A DNA stretch of 64,000 nucleotides from Taenia hydatigena (taxonomy: Eukaryota; Platyhelminthes; Cestoda; Cyclophyllidea; Taeniidae), in the NCBI GenBank assembly GCA_036345935.2, contig JADWOT020001908.1, positions 1 to 64,000 on the forward strand, written 5' to 3'. The notes under the pieces are model-generated. The model saw only the letters and a program-made list of their open reading frames with translations, was not told where the DNA came from and did not search any database. A program made the translations under genes and the position numbers. Shown here piece after piece: positions 25,900 through 35,921 of the stretch (positions are counted from its first letter, which is position 1; each line of letters begins with the position of its first letter).

Positions 25900-26650
25900 C
25901 TTTTTGTGTCACTTACGCCGGATACTGGATGTAAAGATATGTTGAAATGACGCATGCGAGTAAATTCCGGGGACAGAAGAAGGTGGCACAGGTGAAGGAA
26001 GGGGTGTTGGCGCCAAAAGTCACCCCTAATTTGTGATATCTATCTGCTTTCGCCCCTTCGACGTTTCTGAAATGAAGAATTGAAAGGTGTGGAATGATGA
26101 AGAGAGAGAGTGTTGCGACGTTAGTGAAGGATACAAATAAGACCGGAGACAAAGATAAAACGAGGTAGGTGAGAGGCACCGACGAATAACTGAATGGCAA
26201 GAATGGCAGCACGGCGAAGCAGGATGAATGAATGTAAGCGTGCGACACGCAGAACAGCATGTCTGGTAGTTTGTCGTGTGGTAGACCAATTTGAACCTGA
26301 CACGTGCGAATCGATTGCAACACGTGTCGTGTGGTCTTGCCCAGTGCTGTCCGGTGTGAACTTTAGACAGCACCATTTGTAGGTGGTTTTGAGAGAGAAG
26401 GCGACACTTGCTTCTGTGCTTTCGTGACTTGATTAAGTTATGTGCATCGTAGTGCATGCAAAGGAGGAGGAAGAGAATGAGAAGAACCACCGATACTAAT
26501 GCGTTTTGACATAAATGCCCTGCCTCGTTGTGACTGCTTACCCTCGGCTTTTTTTTGAGGGGATGGCTATTATGCATTGGCAACTCACCCCTTGCGATTA
26601 CTATGGCGCCAGCGAAGGTGCGTTTCTGCCGTTCAGTTTAGTTTCATGCC
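25900..26650 (-). repeat. Dispersed repeat C, copy 1 (left arm)
   Basis: Reading minus, it shares a chain of motifs with the copies at 29,040 and 29,830: GGCAGGGCATTTATG, CACAGAAGCAAGTGTCGCCT, AAAACCACCTACAAATGGTG, AACGTCGAAGGGGCGAAAGC and AGATAGATATCACA. The mirror copy is at 54,430-55,250. Open frames of up to 185 codons cover it on minus, but the related copies are full of stops and no protein family is recognised. It lies back to back with repeat B at 26,760. Confidence 0.65.
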
Positions 26651-26759
26651 AAGACCAATTGCTGCCTTGCACCAGGGAGCACAATAGCGGTTAGCAAACC
26701 TCACCAACTACTACTCATACTTCACACCTCATAATTCGTAGACGCGTCCAACTCCCACC

Positions 26760-27100
26760 CCATCATCATGCTGCCCAATTCTTTTCTTCTCTCTATGCGA
26801 AATTCCTCTACCTGGCGCTCTATGTTAACGAATAAGGACGTGTGCTTTCTGCCTTCGACGAACCACCTGCTCCTTTTCCCTGTGCATTTGTGCTTGCCCC
26901 AGTTTGCGCGTGTGTCATTGCTCGCTTTTATCTTCGTCCTTTGGAGAGTCGTCTTCATCAGTGCCCCTGAAAACATGTAGGATTGTCTGTGTGCGTGCCT
27001 GTTTGTATGTGAGTGCAAAGGTATATTCATCCCATCCTCTCCTTCAAAGTTGTCCTTCAAGCCAACCAAGTCGATAGTTCTATCTTAGGTGAAGTAAGAC
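26760..27100 (+). repeat. Dispersed repeat B, copy 2 (left arm, partial)
   Basis: Matches the second half of repeat B: AATTCCTCTACCTGGCGCTC, TTTGCGCGTGTGTCATTGCT, TTTGGAGAGTCGTCTTCATC and CCTTCAAGCCAACCAAGTCG. The first half of the unit is missing. The mirror copy is at 53,940-54,300. Confidence 0.65.
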
Positions 27101-27339
27101 CTTCTTTGAGCGTTCGTTTTATGGCCAGTTAGTTGCCTTATTAATTTAAACTGCACTTCCCACCAACATTCCATCACTCACACATCAATCAACTCATTTC
27201 GCTATATTTAACCGCTTTTACTTCCTGCGGCTTCTCTGCTTCCTCTCTTATTTCTGACTGAAATCGACAGGCCACATGGAACTGGCAGAAGGATTTGCGC
27301 CAGGTCAAGGCGATTCGTCGCCCACGTCGTCAATAATTC

Positions 27340-27567
27340 ATGTCTCCTGTGCGGACGCGCGGCAAAGAAGTCCGCGAAACGGGGCAACGCCTTACAAAAC
27401 ACACGGCGGAATCACTGAACGACGACTGTGCGACTCCCGATAGAAAATCGTCAGTACATCCCACTCAGCGAATTGGCGTAGCGGCACAGCTCAGCCCTCT
27501 CGGAGCTCGGTGGCACTTACAAAAGGACAGCATTCGTCGAGTACGCTCCAACAAACTTAAAACATAA
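27340..27567 (+). pseudogene. Frame-disrupted counterpart of the right-arm frame at 53,711-53,484
   Basis: The frame encodes a segment with SLNDDCATPDRKSSVHPTQR. It aligns with the right-arm frame until the Ser-Pro of QLSP. There the left arm has one extra base (CCCTCTCGGAG against CCCCACGGAG), which changes the frame to the end. An extra GC-rich insertion after the ATG also distinguishes the left copy. Whether either copy is ever translated is unknown. Confidence 0.2.
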
Positions 27568-28380
27568 ATTAGACGCTACGAGCCAAATGATTTTCACTTT
27601 TAATGATGCAAAATCCAAGGGGTAAAGGGGATCTTCGCCTCGTCACCGAGATGTTGCAGATTCCTTTGCCGAAAAACAATTCTAAGCAAAATGATTACAG
27701 AGAGTTGATAACTATCTGACCATGAAAAGCCACCGAGAGAGGCAAAAGTAAAGAGAAGTTCTCATTACAAAAGTGCTACTTAAAACGGTTATCATAGAAG
27801 CACAACGTTATAGTCCTAATGATTTTTTATGTCGCAGATCAGTTAATAGTAAATCCTCCTCCAAGTTTTCGATGCTGACTAATAATTTTTATGCATGATG
27901 CTAATTCTCTTCTTGTTATCTTAAAAAAAAACAATATTTTAATGCTTACGCTTTTTTAAAGGTACATTGTAGGCGGCGGTCAGGAACACAACTTCAATCC
28001 CTCGATCCCGGCACAGTTAGTTCTACAGCACTCTACTAATACGCTATCAATCCGTCATTTCGTCTAAGACCATGAAGGAGTCTCATAGGTATCAACCTTC
28101 TCGTACTAGGCATGGGCAGAGGATCTGACACACTGCTGGCATGAATTTCGGTAATGTTGCATGTGAATAATGAAGGAATCGGTAAGTTATTTATAGTTAA
28201 ACCAAACGCTATGCCACTACTGTTTCAGATAGTAATAAAAATAGTCAGCACAAAAATTTGCACGTGTGTTGTTCGTTCAGCTCTCTGTCTCGTCTTTGGT
28301 CATTTGGATGTTAATCAGACATTCGTCGGGTGCAGTGTCGTGCTAGGGCGTATTGGGGTAAACTGTTTGTCATCAGTACA

Positions 28381-28590
28381 ATGGTTAGACACTTCAAATA
28401 CTGCCTGAAAGCAGGACTTTTCGTAGCAAGAACAGAGTATCAAGCGCTGACTTGGTTACAAACAATGAAGGAGATGGACCATTCGATTGCACACTGGTAC
28501 GAGTAATTGTAGCAAAATGACTTGACAGCTCATTAAAAATAGAAAATGAGCATGGCAACGCAAACGCAATGTCCTGCAGACTCCCCTTAG
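28381..28590 (+). pseudogene. Fossil Ty3/gypsy retrotransposon RNase H fragment
   Basis: The frame reads RHFKYCLKAGLFVARTEYQA, then LTWLQTMKEMDHSIAHWYE and a stop. This is the end of the RNase H domain of Ty3/gypsy Pol, whose usual pattern is KHFRHYLLGR..F.VRTDH.AL.WL followed by RW.E. Downstream in the same frame, past several stops, the residues resemble the usual L.QYDL....H...K.HGNADALSR. The mirror at 52,770-52,560 keeps the same frame and matches that tail better (LQQYDLTA, then NAHDNANAVSCRPLS). About 60 bases just upstream are present only in the left copy. The fragment is non-functional and predates the duplication. Confidence 0.7.
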
Positions 28591-28735
28591 TAGAAGAAGG
28601 TGGCGGCATAGGGAATACGATAATTTTGAGCAAATTTGCTAAACATTATTGGAGAAACACACAGAATACTAATTATAACACGGCCATACATACGAGAGGT
28701 TTCTGGCACCTTATTTTAGGTCCTCAGCCGGAGAG

Positions 28736-28981
28736 ATGAGCTCGTTTAGCAAGCCTTTAATGATTCCAGATTCATTTATACAAGCAGCATCTCAAAAGTG
28801 GCAGCAGCGGTTGGATCATGAGAGCCAGAAAGACGGTAGGAGCATCAAGCAAACCATGCTTGTAGCCCTCGCCTACCACAGAAACGCTAGACTTCTGTCG
28901 GACCTGCATCACTTAGAGCAGTATCAAAAGACCTCACATTACAGCGATCGTATCCGATTAAAAGTAGAAGTTAGTGCCTAA
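28736..28981 (+). other. Open frame, disrupted in the other arm
   Basis: An 81-codon frame beginning MSSFSKPLMIPDSFIQAASQ, with no recognised domain. The mirror (about 52,420-52,170, minus) has a stop just after SQK (AAGTAACAG) and further indels. It lies between the gypsy fossil and repeat C and may be retroelement debris. Confidence 0.2.
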
Positions 28982-29039
28982 TTTTCTTAAGGGAGCGGTC
29001 TCCTAGTAACAAAGTAATAGACCAACGCTGCTTCTGTTA

Positions 29040-29820
29040 AACAACAATCAGCCGGCGTACTTTACCAAGGCAGAGCGGCGCATTTCGACCTAAGCACATC
29101 GGTACTAGCAGACCTACTCCCCCTCTTCCACCTCACTTACATACACAATGGCGTACAGAACTCGGCCAAAGTGCAGAAGCACAAAGGCAAGTGACGCCTA
29201 CTCCCAAGAAGCCGCCTAACAACATGTGCCACTGATCAAGTCAGAAGTGATGAATCACACAACTAACCACCAGAGATACTCGCACTCGCATTCCACCACC
29301 TTCCACGTTTCATCTTGCTTCCCATGTTCTCATCGAATCCACCACCTAGTTCTCTGTCAGAGCCTTGGTCCTGCTTTGTTAGCTACTCATCTTCAGTCCG
29401 CTTCCCATCCTTCACCTCCATCGCCTCCCTTCCAATCCCAACTTCCCACTCCGTTGTTTGAAAGACGTCAATAGGCCAACAAAGATAAAATCGTAATAAT
29501 TAGAGGTAGTTCTGCTACTACCCTCTCCTCCTCTACTACTTAGTCTTAATCTCCCTACTAACCTTATTTATGTGCGTCGTAGTTTCGGTATTGTCACAAT
29601 TGATTCTAGTGTATTTCACTTGTTAGGGTAAACTATGAGTAGCGTCTTTGAGTGTGCCGCTTGATAGAAACTTATATTCCTTCCACACAGTCAATTTTTC
29701 TATGCTTCACTGGAATACATGGTCGATGCAATGGGTAAACGAAGGCATCCAGGAAGATGCAAGAGAAAGCGGGCAGGAAATGAGGTATGTAGTGCTCCAG
29801 CACTGTTTAGAAACATCTAA
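29040..29820 (+). repeat. Dispersed repeat C, copy 2 (left arm)
   Basis: A diverged copy: CAGAAGCACAAAGGCAAGTG, CCAAGAAGCCGCCTAACAAC, GAAAGACGTCAATAGGCCAA and CCAGCACTGTTTAGAAACAT follow the order seen in copies 1 and 3. The mirror is at 51,250-52,090 on minus. Confidence 0.6.
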
Positions 29821-29829
29821 CAATGGCCA

Positions 29830-30800
29830 TTTTCCATCTTCACCTCTCGCCCAACTGTTCTTTTGCGATTCGATCACCGTCGTTGTCCTCTCTGGTGCAA
29901 GACAACAAATAGTCCAGGCATGTGATTAGAAAATAAGCAACAAAAGCATACCTTCTATAGCTCCAAGGCAATCATTAGTTAGTCACTAATTTCTTTACTC
30001 AATTCATAGCTTGCACTGCCTCTACTGCCCATAACTACCCGAAAGGCGTCCTTCTAAAAGGAAACATCAGAGGTAAAAAGCTGGGAGCAAGCAGTCCAGA
30101 CAAGGCAGCGCATTTATCCCAAGCACACTGGTATCAGTAGTCCGTCTCAAGGCAAAAAACAAAGGAAAATTGTGTCTACTCTTACAGAACCGCCTAGGAG
30201 AAATGTCGTCTAAAGCCCACACTAGGCGGCGCTGAGAGACAGCACCTGATTCAAGCTGATCTATCATGCAACAAAGAGGCTGGCATGCTCACATGTGTCT
30301 TGTGTCGTCCACGAATGCTCATTCTTCATGAATTCATCCTTATAACTCTGTTAATCGCGCTTCGTTTTCTCCTTGTTTTTAGCCTTATGTCCCCATCACT
30401 CTAACCTCCTGACCCGCTGTTTAGAGACGTCAGAAGGCCAAAACAGATAGATATCGCAGAAATTAGGAGTAAGTTATGCCACCTGTTCCTCTTTCTTTGC
30501 TCATCTACCCGTCCAGTTGCATCCACTTCCTTCTTTACTGCAGTTGTGTGCTCCATTTTCAGTTATCAAACCTGGTACCTAGTGTAAATCGCATAACAAA
30601 GAAAATGATGGTTGACCTCCTCTAGTGCGCCATTCAAAAGGACTCAAACTCCTTTTATTAGGTTGGTTACTTCTTGGTTTACTCAATCAGGTAACTAGAT
30701 TAGTAAAATCAGTCGATCACTTCAAGAAGAGATAGGTGAAAGAAAGAAATGCAGAATGTTGCACCACAGCACTGTGCAGAGTTATCTGATAGTGTTCCTG
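29830..30800 (+). repeat. Dispersed repeat C, copy 3 (left arm)
   Basis: The tandem neighbour of copy 2 in the same orientation: AGAACCGCCTAGGAGAAATG, TTTAGAGACGTCAGAAGGCC, ACAGATAGATATCGCAGAAA and CACCACAGCACTGTGCAGAG. The mirror is at about 50,400-51,240 on minus. The unit is about 0.8-1 kb, including a lead segment CCATTTTCCATCTTCACC. Confidence 0.6.
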
Positions 30801-31310
30801 GAATTTGAAACATTAAATGCTACAAGGAATTACATAAGGAAGCAGGACACTGAGTCTCATCTCTGAATAGTTTTGGGGTCAAAAGAGGGAGAAAAAGGTT
30901 GTTGCTTTATGTCCTTGGTTGAAGCTTTTACAGAATGAAAATTGTATCGGATTTTCAGTTTGGATTAATTCCGGTCACAGGAACGTTGAGCTATTTGAAG
31001 GTAAACATTAGTGCATTACCAATTTTCCATGCCAACCTAGATGCTTTTATTGTTGACTAAGCTTTAATTTTATAAGGTAACAAGAAAGCAAGTGCAAGCA
31101 ATCACTGAATGAAATAAGACGCTACGGTGTAATTCCTACCAATTCTGCACTAAAACGAACGAATACAGAGCAGCTCTGCATGCTTGTGTCACTTAAGCTC
31201 TCTTTGCCAAAATGTGCTCCTCCAATATGGGTTAGCCCTAGGTAAAAAATTGATTTACTTTATGTAAAAGCTACAAAATATGGATTCCATAAGCACAAAT
31301 GCCTCCGCAG

Positions 31311-31463
31311 ATACTTCTATCGGATCGACAGTAGTGTTTCTACCAGCATCGCTTACTTGGATGCTCACACTCCTGCTCCCGAACGTGGTGGCAATTCATG
31401 GATTCGCGATTGAATTTACCTGTCGCATGCAAAGACCATCGCTTAAACAGACTTACTCTGTCG
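31311..31463 (+). CDS. Conserved internal exon, left copy, unknown membrane-like product
   Basis: A 153-base exon between an acceptor (GCCTCCGCAG) and a donor (GTACGT). The open frame reads TSIGSTVVFLPASLTWMLTL, then LLPNVVAIHGFAIEFTCRMQ; phases are 1 in and 1 out. The right copy (49,873-49,721) differs only within the first 20 bases, and the remaining 130 or so appear identical. Flanking DNA is clearly more diverged, so constraint or gene conversion is acting on the exon. The middle is hydrophobic, possibly one membrane segment. Family not recognised. Confidence 0.45.
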
Positions 31464-32027
31464 GTACGTCTTTTCCACTTTGTCTGTTTATTCCTCACAC
31501 GTAAAGTGGTGCAGAGTGGTTGGCGTGAATTCTACTAATTAAGCTACAAAATAATTATGCATGAACATTGTTTGCGAGGCCGAGCCTAGCATATTTTCCC
31601 AGTGAACCCTGTTATGTAAAAACAATTTATTCATTTTCACTTTCTTTTATAAGATTAGAAATGTAGATATGGCTCCTTCTCCCTGCCATTTCATCTGCAC
31701 TTTCAACCAACGTGACATGCTGATTCTCCATTTACCGCATTAAGAAACGTTTTGGCTTAAAGCGCATTTCATGCATCATAAGTTGACGTGAGAGGGGCAT
31801 TAATGGGCCGAAAATAGGGTTCTCGCCTCTTAATCTCGAATCACTTATATGGACCTATTCCACATTGCTTCACCATAACCAGTGAAGCGCTGGCGCTGAA
31901 ATCTCGGCTTCCATTTGGTTACGCTTTAATTTTGCTTAATAACCAGTTTCGCCCTCTCCTACGTGGGCGTCAGTCATTTCGAGTCCTCTGAGGAAAAACG
32001 GCTGTTGAACACTTTGAAATTTTGCAG

Positions 32028-32240
32028 GTTAGGGCAAAACATAATGAGTTATTGAATCGAGGCATTTACAAAACAAAAATTTTGCTAAATGTAGACAGTC
32101 TGATTATCCAGAATCTCCAGGCAGTGCAAACCACTCCATTTTGACTTCAGCATTCCGGTTTGCAAGTCTCACCCAAGATGCTTAAAAAATTATACTGCAC
32201 TGTGGTCCAACTTCGCAGCCATATACATAGGCAGAAGTGA
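32028..32240 (+). pseudogene. Possible exon, broken by TGA in the left copy
   Basis: After a TTTTGCAG acceptor the frame reads VRAKHNELLNRGIYKTKILL but meets TGA at 32,142-32,144. The right copy (48,700-48,488) has CGA there and stays open for 70 codons. All of the roughly dozen codon differences between copies change the residue, so constraint on this frame is not shown. A neighbouring frame (32,283 to about 32,486) is likewise interrupted twice on the left (TAA and TGA) where the right has CAA and TGG. Confidence 0.2.
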
Positions 32241-32847
32241 AGGAAGACGATGGGCTAGACTGAAGTGCTGAATAGACAATTTGGTGACTGTCTGCTCTCT
32301 GCGAGGCAACTTGTTTATTGTGTTTTACGTCTTTCTCTAACATTTTAAGCTTCTCGTAGTGCTAATTAAATGACCGATGGGTTGCATTGTTCCAGCTAAA
32401 CCTCATCAAATAAGGAAGGCTAATGTGTTGGCAGAAATCATTTCTCATAGCAGGTCAGATCACAAATGCATTAAAATGTCTTAAAAAGGCATATTTTCTA
32501 AAATGTGGACACGAAGAGGATCTTAATGCAGTACCGATTCGGTTGGTAGAAGAAAAATCACTGTTTTGCAAGTAAAACACTTCATTTTGCGAGATCGTAA
32601 TGCATTTTAAGTCCTTTTTTATTCCTGAGCTCCACAATGCAACCACATCTGGAACATCCTATTTTGCGACAGCTCAGGGGCAGAATAAAATGAAATCGCA
32701 CTGACATCCAGCTCTTCATTGGCAAGATTTTAACATAAGAAGGTTCCTCAGACAACTAACACACCTACGAGGTTCTGCTTCACGTCATTGCTGGTGCATT
32801 TTTGTCTCAATATTAACAGCAGCTTCGAGTTATGCTCCTACTTTTAG

Positions 32848-33012
32848 CGATTTCAAAGAAAGCTTTGCCTCTTGCCCTTCTCCATGATGGTGATTCTACA
32901 CGGTCTCACTAATGACTGCAGTTTCGATGAGGCAGAAACTTTTATGACTAGGATCGTCTCTAATGCCTTCGTGCAATTCATGCATATCGCTAGCAAGCTG
33001 CAGTGTGAATGA
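32848..33012 (+). CDS. Conserved terminal exon, left copy, unknown function
   Basis: After the acceptor CTACTTTTAG the frame reads RFQRKLCLLPFSMMVILHGL, then TNDCSFDEAETFMTRIVSNA, and stops after a further 14 residues. The right copy (47,883-47,737) is identical over the first 40 codons except for two silent changes (ATC/ATT, GCC/GCT). It then has an in-frame 18-base deletion. Silent changes plus an in-frame indel argue for translation. It may belong to the same gene as the exon at 31,311, but phases have not been joined. No family is recognised. A GTGAAT at 33,005 could serve as a donor instead of the stop. Confidence 0.5.
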   Translation, partial: RFQRKLCLLPFSMMVILHGLTNDCSFDEAETFMTRIVSNAFVQFMHIASKLQCE

Positions 33013-33037
33013 AGCTCTCCGTACAAATGACTATCTA

Positions 33038-33057
33038 CACACACACACGCACACACA
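33038..33057 (+). repeat. CA microsatellite
   Basis: A run of about nine CA dinucleotides with one CG interruption. The mirror in the right arm (near 47,698-47,713) is a slightly shorter GT run. Confidence 0.7.
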
Positions 33058-33540
33058 AATCGGGACTACGTCCAGCGCTAAGCGCAGACTGCTACTGTTG
33101 ACGGCCGTCTTGATTGACAACGAGGTAACCGGATTAACGTTCTGATTGCCTTCTGCCATTTCATCCAAATGTCATTTAAATTTTCGCCCAGTCACTGATT
33201 AGATGGGAAGAATTGCCGATCAGAAAGGTGCGTTAATCAGCATAAATGTGGGAAAATTGTGCGATTTTATGAAAAGTGTCTAGTAAGCACCTACATTCCT
33301 TTCATTAGCTATTTTGTATGCATTTCTGAAAATTCAGCAATTCCGAATTGTTTTGCCACAGCTCTCACTGGACTTAATAAAATGCCGTTATTCTTGTGTA
33401 ACTTCAATTCCAAGCCCAGACACTATGATTGCTGATAGAAGAGATGTCACTCCAGCCTACCAGGAACAAACAGCCGCCTCCGCGTTTACGAATGGTGCGC
33501 CCCGCATGCATACGCACAACTATGATTTGGAGGGTTCCCA

Positions 33541-33604
33541 TCCAATCAGAAATTGGATGCATTTAACATGGCCTTACTACTGATTGGATGTTTACTTAAC
33601 CAAT
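33541..33604 (+). promoter_or_regulatory. Cluster of four CCAAT boxes, anoctamin-like promoter (left)
   Basis: CCAAT occurs at 33,542 and 33,600 and its reverse ATTGG at 33,552 and 33,583, all within 63 bases and 47-109 bases upstream of the ATG at 33,651. The cluster is fully preserved in the right arm (47,152-47,217). Clustered CCAAT boxes in both orientations bind the NF-Y complex in animal promoters and often replace a TATA box. No TATA box is seen here. Confidence 0.55.
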
Positions 33605-33650
33605 CACAACGGCCGCAGTCTAGCCTGTCGCTCCCCTAATTTCAACCGAG

Positions 33651-34692
33651 ATGGCGGTGAGTGTTTTCAACGGTCCATGTATTACTGATTGTCGGGTGGA
33701 ATTATTGCGTGAAATGAAACCCATTTAAGTACTAAACCTTAGTTGCTTTATTTTCAAGGCAAAGCTAGCGTGTTTTTAGGATGGTATTCGCCAAATTGAC
33801 TATGTTGTCGCTTTCTACTATTCGTCTGCCGTCAAGAAGCCACTTCAAGACCTTTTAACCAACCTTCTTCAGCATGGTGTCAATATTGAGGTAAGCGAAA
33901 GGCTCAGGGCCCCCTTCATTTCTCCCCTAGTCTCAATCGTGATTGTGAAATAATCAAATAATGCACAGATTCATAACTTAGATCATACTAGCATAGGTTA
34001 GACCGGATCTGACCCATTCGTACTCTGCCCGATGCTCTGCCTTGATTACTATTAATCCTACATTTCTATCCTTCTTTCTGTTGATTTAGATTGCCCTGCA
34101 CCACTTTGATTCACTTTAGTCGCCTACTTCTGTTCCTCCTTCACTTACCCTTTTAAGAGTGAAGGGAGGAGCGTTGCCTCTACTTCTTACCTTGTAACTT
34201 GTAAATTAGTCGAATCCCTATGTGCTTGTCCCACTGCTCAATCTTTTTGCCTCTGTAGAGAATTCCTCTACCTGACGCTCTAAAATAACGAGAACGAATG
34301 TGCGCTTTCGCTCTAGACAGCCTGCTCCGTTCCCACTATGTATCTACGCTCGTCTGTTTGCCCTAGTTTGTGTATGCGTCATAGTCTACTTCTGTATTTG
34401 TCCTTTTGGAGAGTGGCCTTAATCGGTGTCGCATGAAAATAAATGTGAAGGCACATCCATCTCATCCTCGCCTACTAACTTGTCCTTCTAGTCGATGGAG
34501 TCGCATGCGGAGAGGGCGCTGGCAGACGGTGAGGTGAGAGGCGTTCTCTTGCACTAGATTACAGCTAAGCGGCCAATCTTATTCATTGTTTTTAGCCGGG
34601 CGGTCTCTTGATCATCCGTTTTTACTCCAACCATGCTCACTATGTGTCAGTGTCCAAAGTGTCTGGACATTGTATAGCAAAAGGAAAACTCT
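33651..34692 (+). CDS. Anoctamin-like (TMEM16) gene, 5' exons, left copy
   Basis: Anoctamins are dimeric membrane proteins acting as calcium-gated chloride channels or lipid scramblases. Exon 1 is only ATGGCG (33,651-33,656) followed by GTGAGT. Exon 2 (33,780-33,890, phase 0 both sides) gives DGIRQIDYVVAFYYSSAVKK, then PLQDLLTNLLQHGVNIE, before GTAAGC. The pattern DG.R.IDYV...(about 20)...NL...G..+E is the opening of the anoctamin dimerisation domain. A third exon probably starts at 34,596 after TTGTTTTTAG and continues in phase as PGGLLIIRFYSNHAHYVSVS; its end is uncertain (a stop comes at about 34,690 if unspliced). Intron 2 contains repeat B. I found no transmembrane exons in the spacer, so the gene may have long introns, be truncated, or be something else sharing this N-terminal domain. 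Confidence 0.5.
33925..34540 (+). repeat. Dispersed repeat B, copy 3, spanning the duplication breakpoint
   Basis: Begins with CTAGTCTCAATCGTGATTGT and runs through CACTATGTATCTACGCTCGT, TTTGTGTATGCGTCATAG, TTTTGGAGAGTGGCCTTAAT and CTTGTCCTTCTAGTCGATGG. It is thus fuller than the copy at 26,760. The inverted-duplication boundary at 34,383 falls inside it: the right arm holds only the part up to GCGTCATA. It lies in intron 2 of the anoctamin-like gene. Confidence 0.7.
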
Positions 34693-35921
34693 AGTAAACA
34701 TTGAACGCAACTTGGTGTGAATGACGTTTTGGACCTTTGATTCCGCCAAGTGGACGTTGGGATAGACTGCCATGCGTGTATCTTCCCTTTGCTTGATGAC
34801 GGGTGTTTCAGGTCTTGTGTTTCCGGAAGGAAGTTCGAAAATCGTCAACCACTGCGCATCTTGATTCCATGGTCTGAGTTGATGCAGCACAGCAATAACG
34901 TGTAAGGGCTTTCCATGTTACCTGCAAAAAGCTTAAAACTACACACACTGTAATCACGGCTGATGCCCTTTGAGCACCGCTTTGGGCTCAAATGGCATTG
35001 CGTCCCTTCACGATTCTAATTTATCAGGAAACTTAGCGATGCGAGTGACAATCTTCTGCTTCGAAACGTGGCCTTGATCTTACTCTAGCCACTTTTACCT
35101 GCCTTTAATGGGTTTTCTTTTGTAGATGCTTTGGTTATGTCGCTATAATTTTGTAAATAAGCAGACATTATCCTTCGTCTGAGCGCAGATTGTGCGTGGG
35201 GAACCGTTATACACAAGCTGTCAACGTGAAAGCTACCGAAACATTAAGGTGGGATGTTTGAAGACATGTCTTGCTTTCATTCGCCCACGTTTTGTCATAA
35301 AATGACCAAGTAACTGAGAGTTATTTGTCTTCGGTCAGCAGTTTTTGTTATGATAATCTGCCTCCTGCTAGTGTGCTAAAGTTAATAATGTTTTTATGCT
35401 CTGATTGCATAGATCTTGGATATTTAGTTGTGCACGTGGTGTTTGAGTTAATTACGAGGCTTTCGAATTGCCCTAAACATCTTATTCTGTTATTTGTCGG
35501 TAGTTTCGAACAAAGATACTGCCTCCTTAGACGACATCCACCCTTATGCCACAAACAATTGCCCTAGCGGTGCCTGCATCACCGCGCTTCTTCCCTTGTG
35601 ATTTATTTGACTTACTTCTCCTTGAAACCCAGCTAGCTCTTCTACAAAAATTACATTAAATTTGATTGACAAATGTAGATTTCCACGTTTCCAGCCTGAT
35701 TCGTTTCAGTTTACTTTGTCTTGAGCTACTTTGCTTTCCAATTTCGATTGTAACGCCTGTACCTTGTCACTGCAAAACTGCTTGGCCATCATTGCTCAAG
35801 TACTAGTAACCTTCAAATTGCGATTCGACGCGGGCCTTCTCATTGCATGAAGCAATACAAGGCGTTTATTCTTCACCTGCTTAGAGGGGGCATAGCAGCA
35901 AAAGACATGAAAGGAACATAC

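Larger units (their letters stand above)
19157..34383 (+). repeat. Left arm of giant inverted duplication
   Basis: The reverse complement of this arm is found at 46,374-64,000. Position 19,157 pairs with the last base of the window, so the arm probably extends further left. The inner end is sharp: GCGTCATA is shared (left 34,376-34,383; right 46,381-46,374), after which the two sides have nothing in common. Checked anchors are the exon at 21,396-21,050 with 61,762-62,108, repeat A at 24,030 with 57,030, the RNase H fossil at 28,381 with 52,770, and the anoctamin exon at 33,780 with 46,977. Divergence by eye is about 3-6%, with indels. Confidence 0.95.

Noticed and set aside
26026..26583. 185-codon frame on minus in repeat C
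   Set aside because: The diverged copies of the repeat do not keep the frame, and overlapping frames in the same region are also open.
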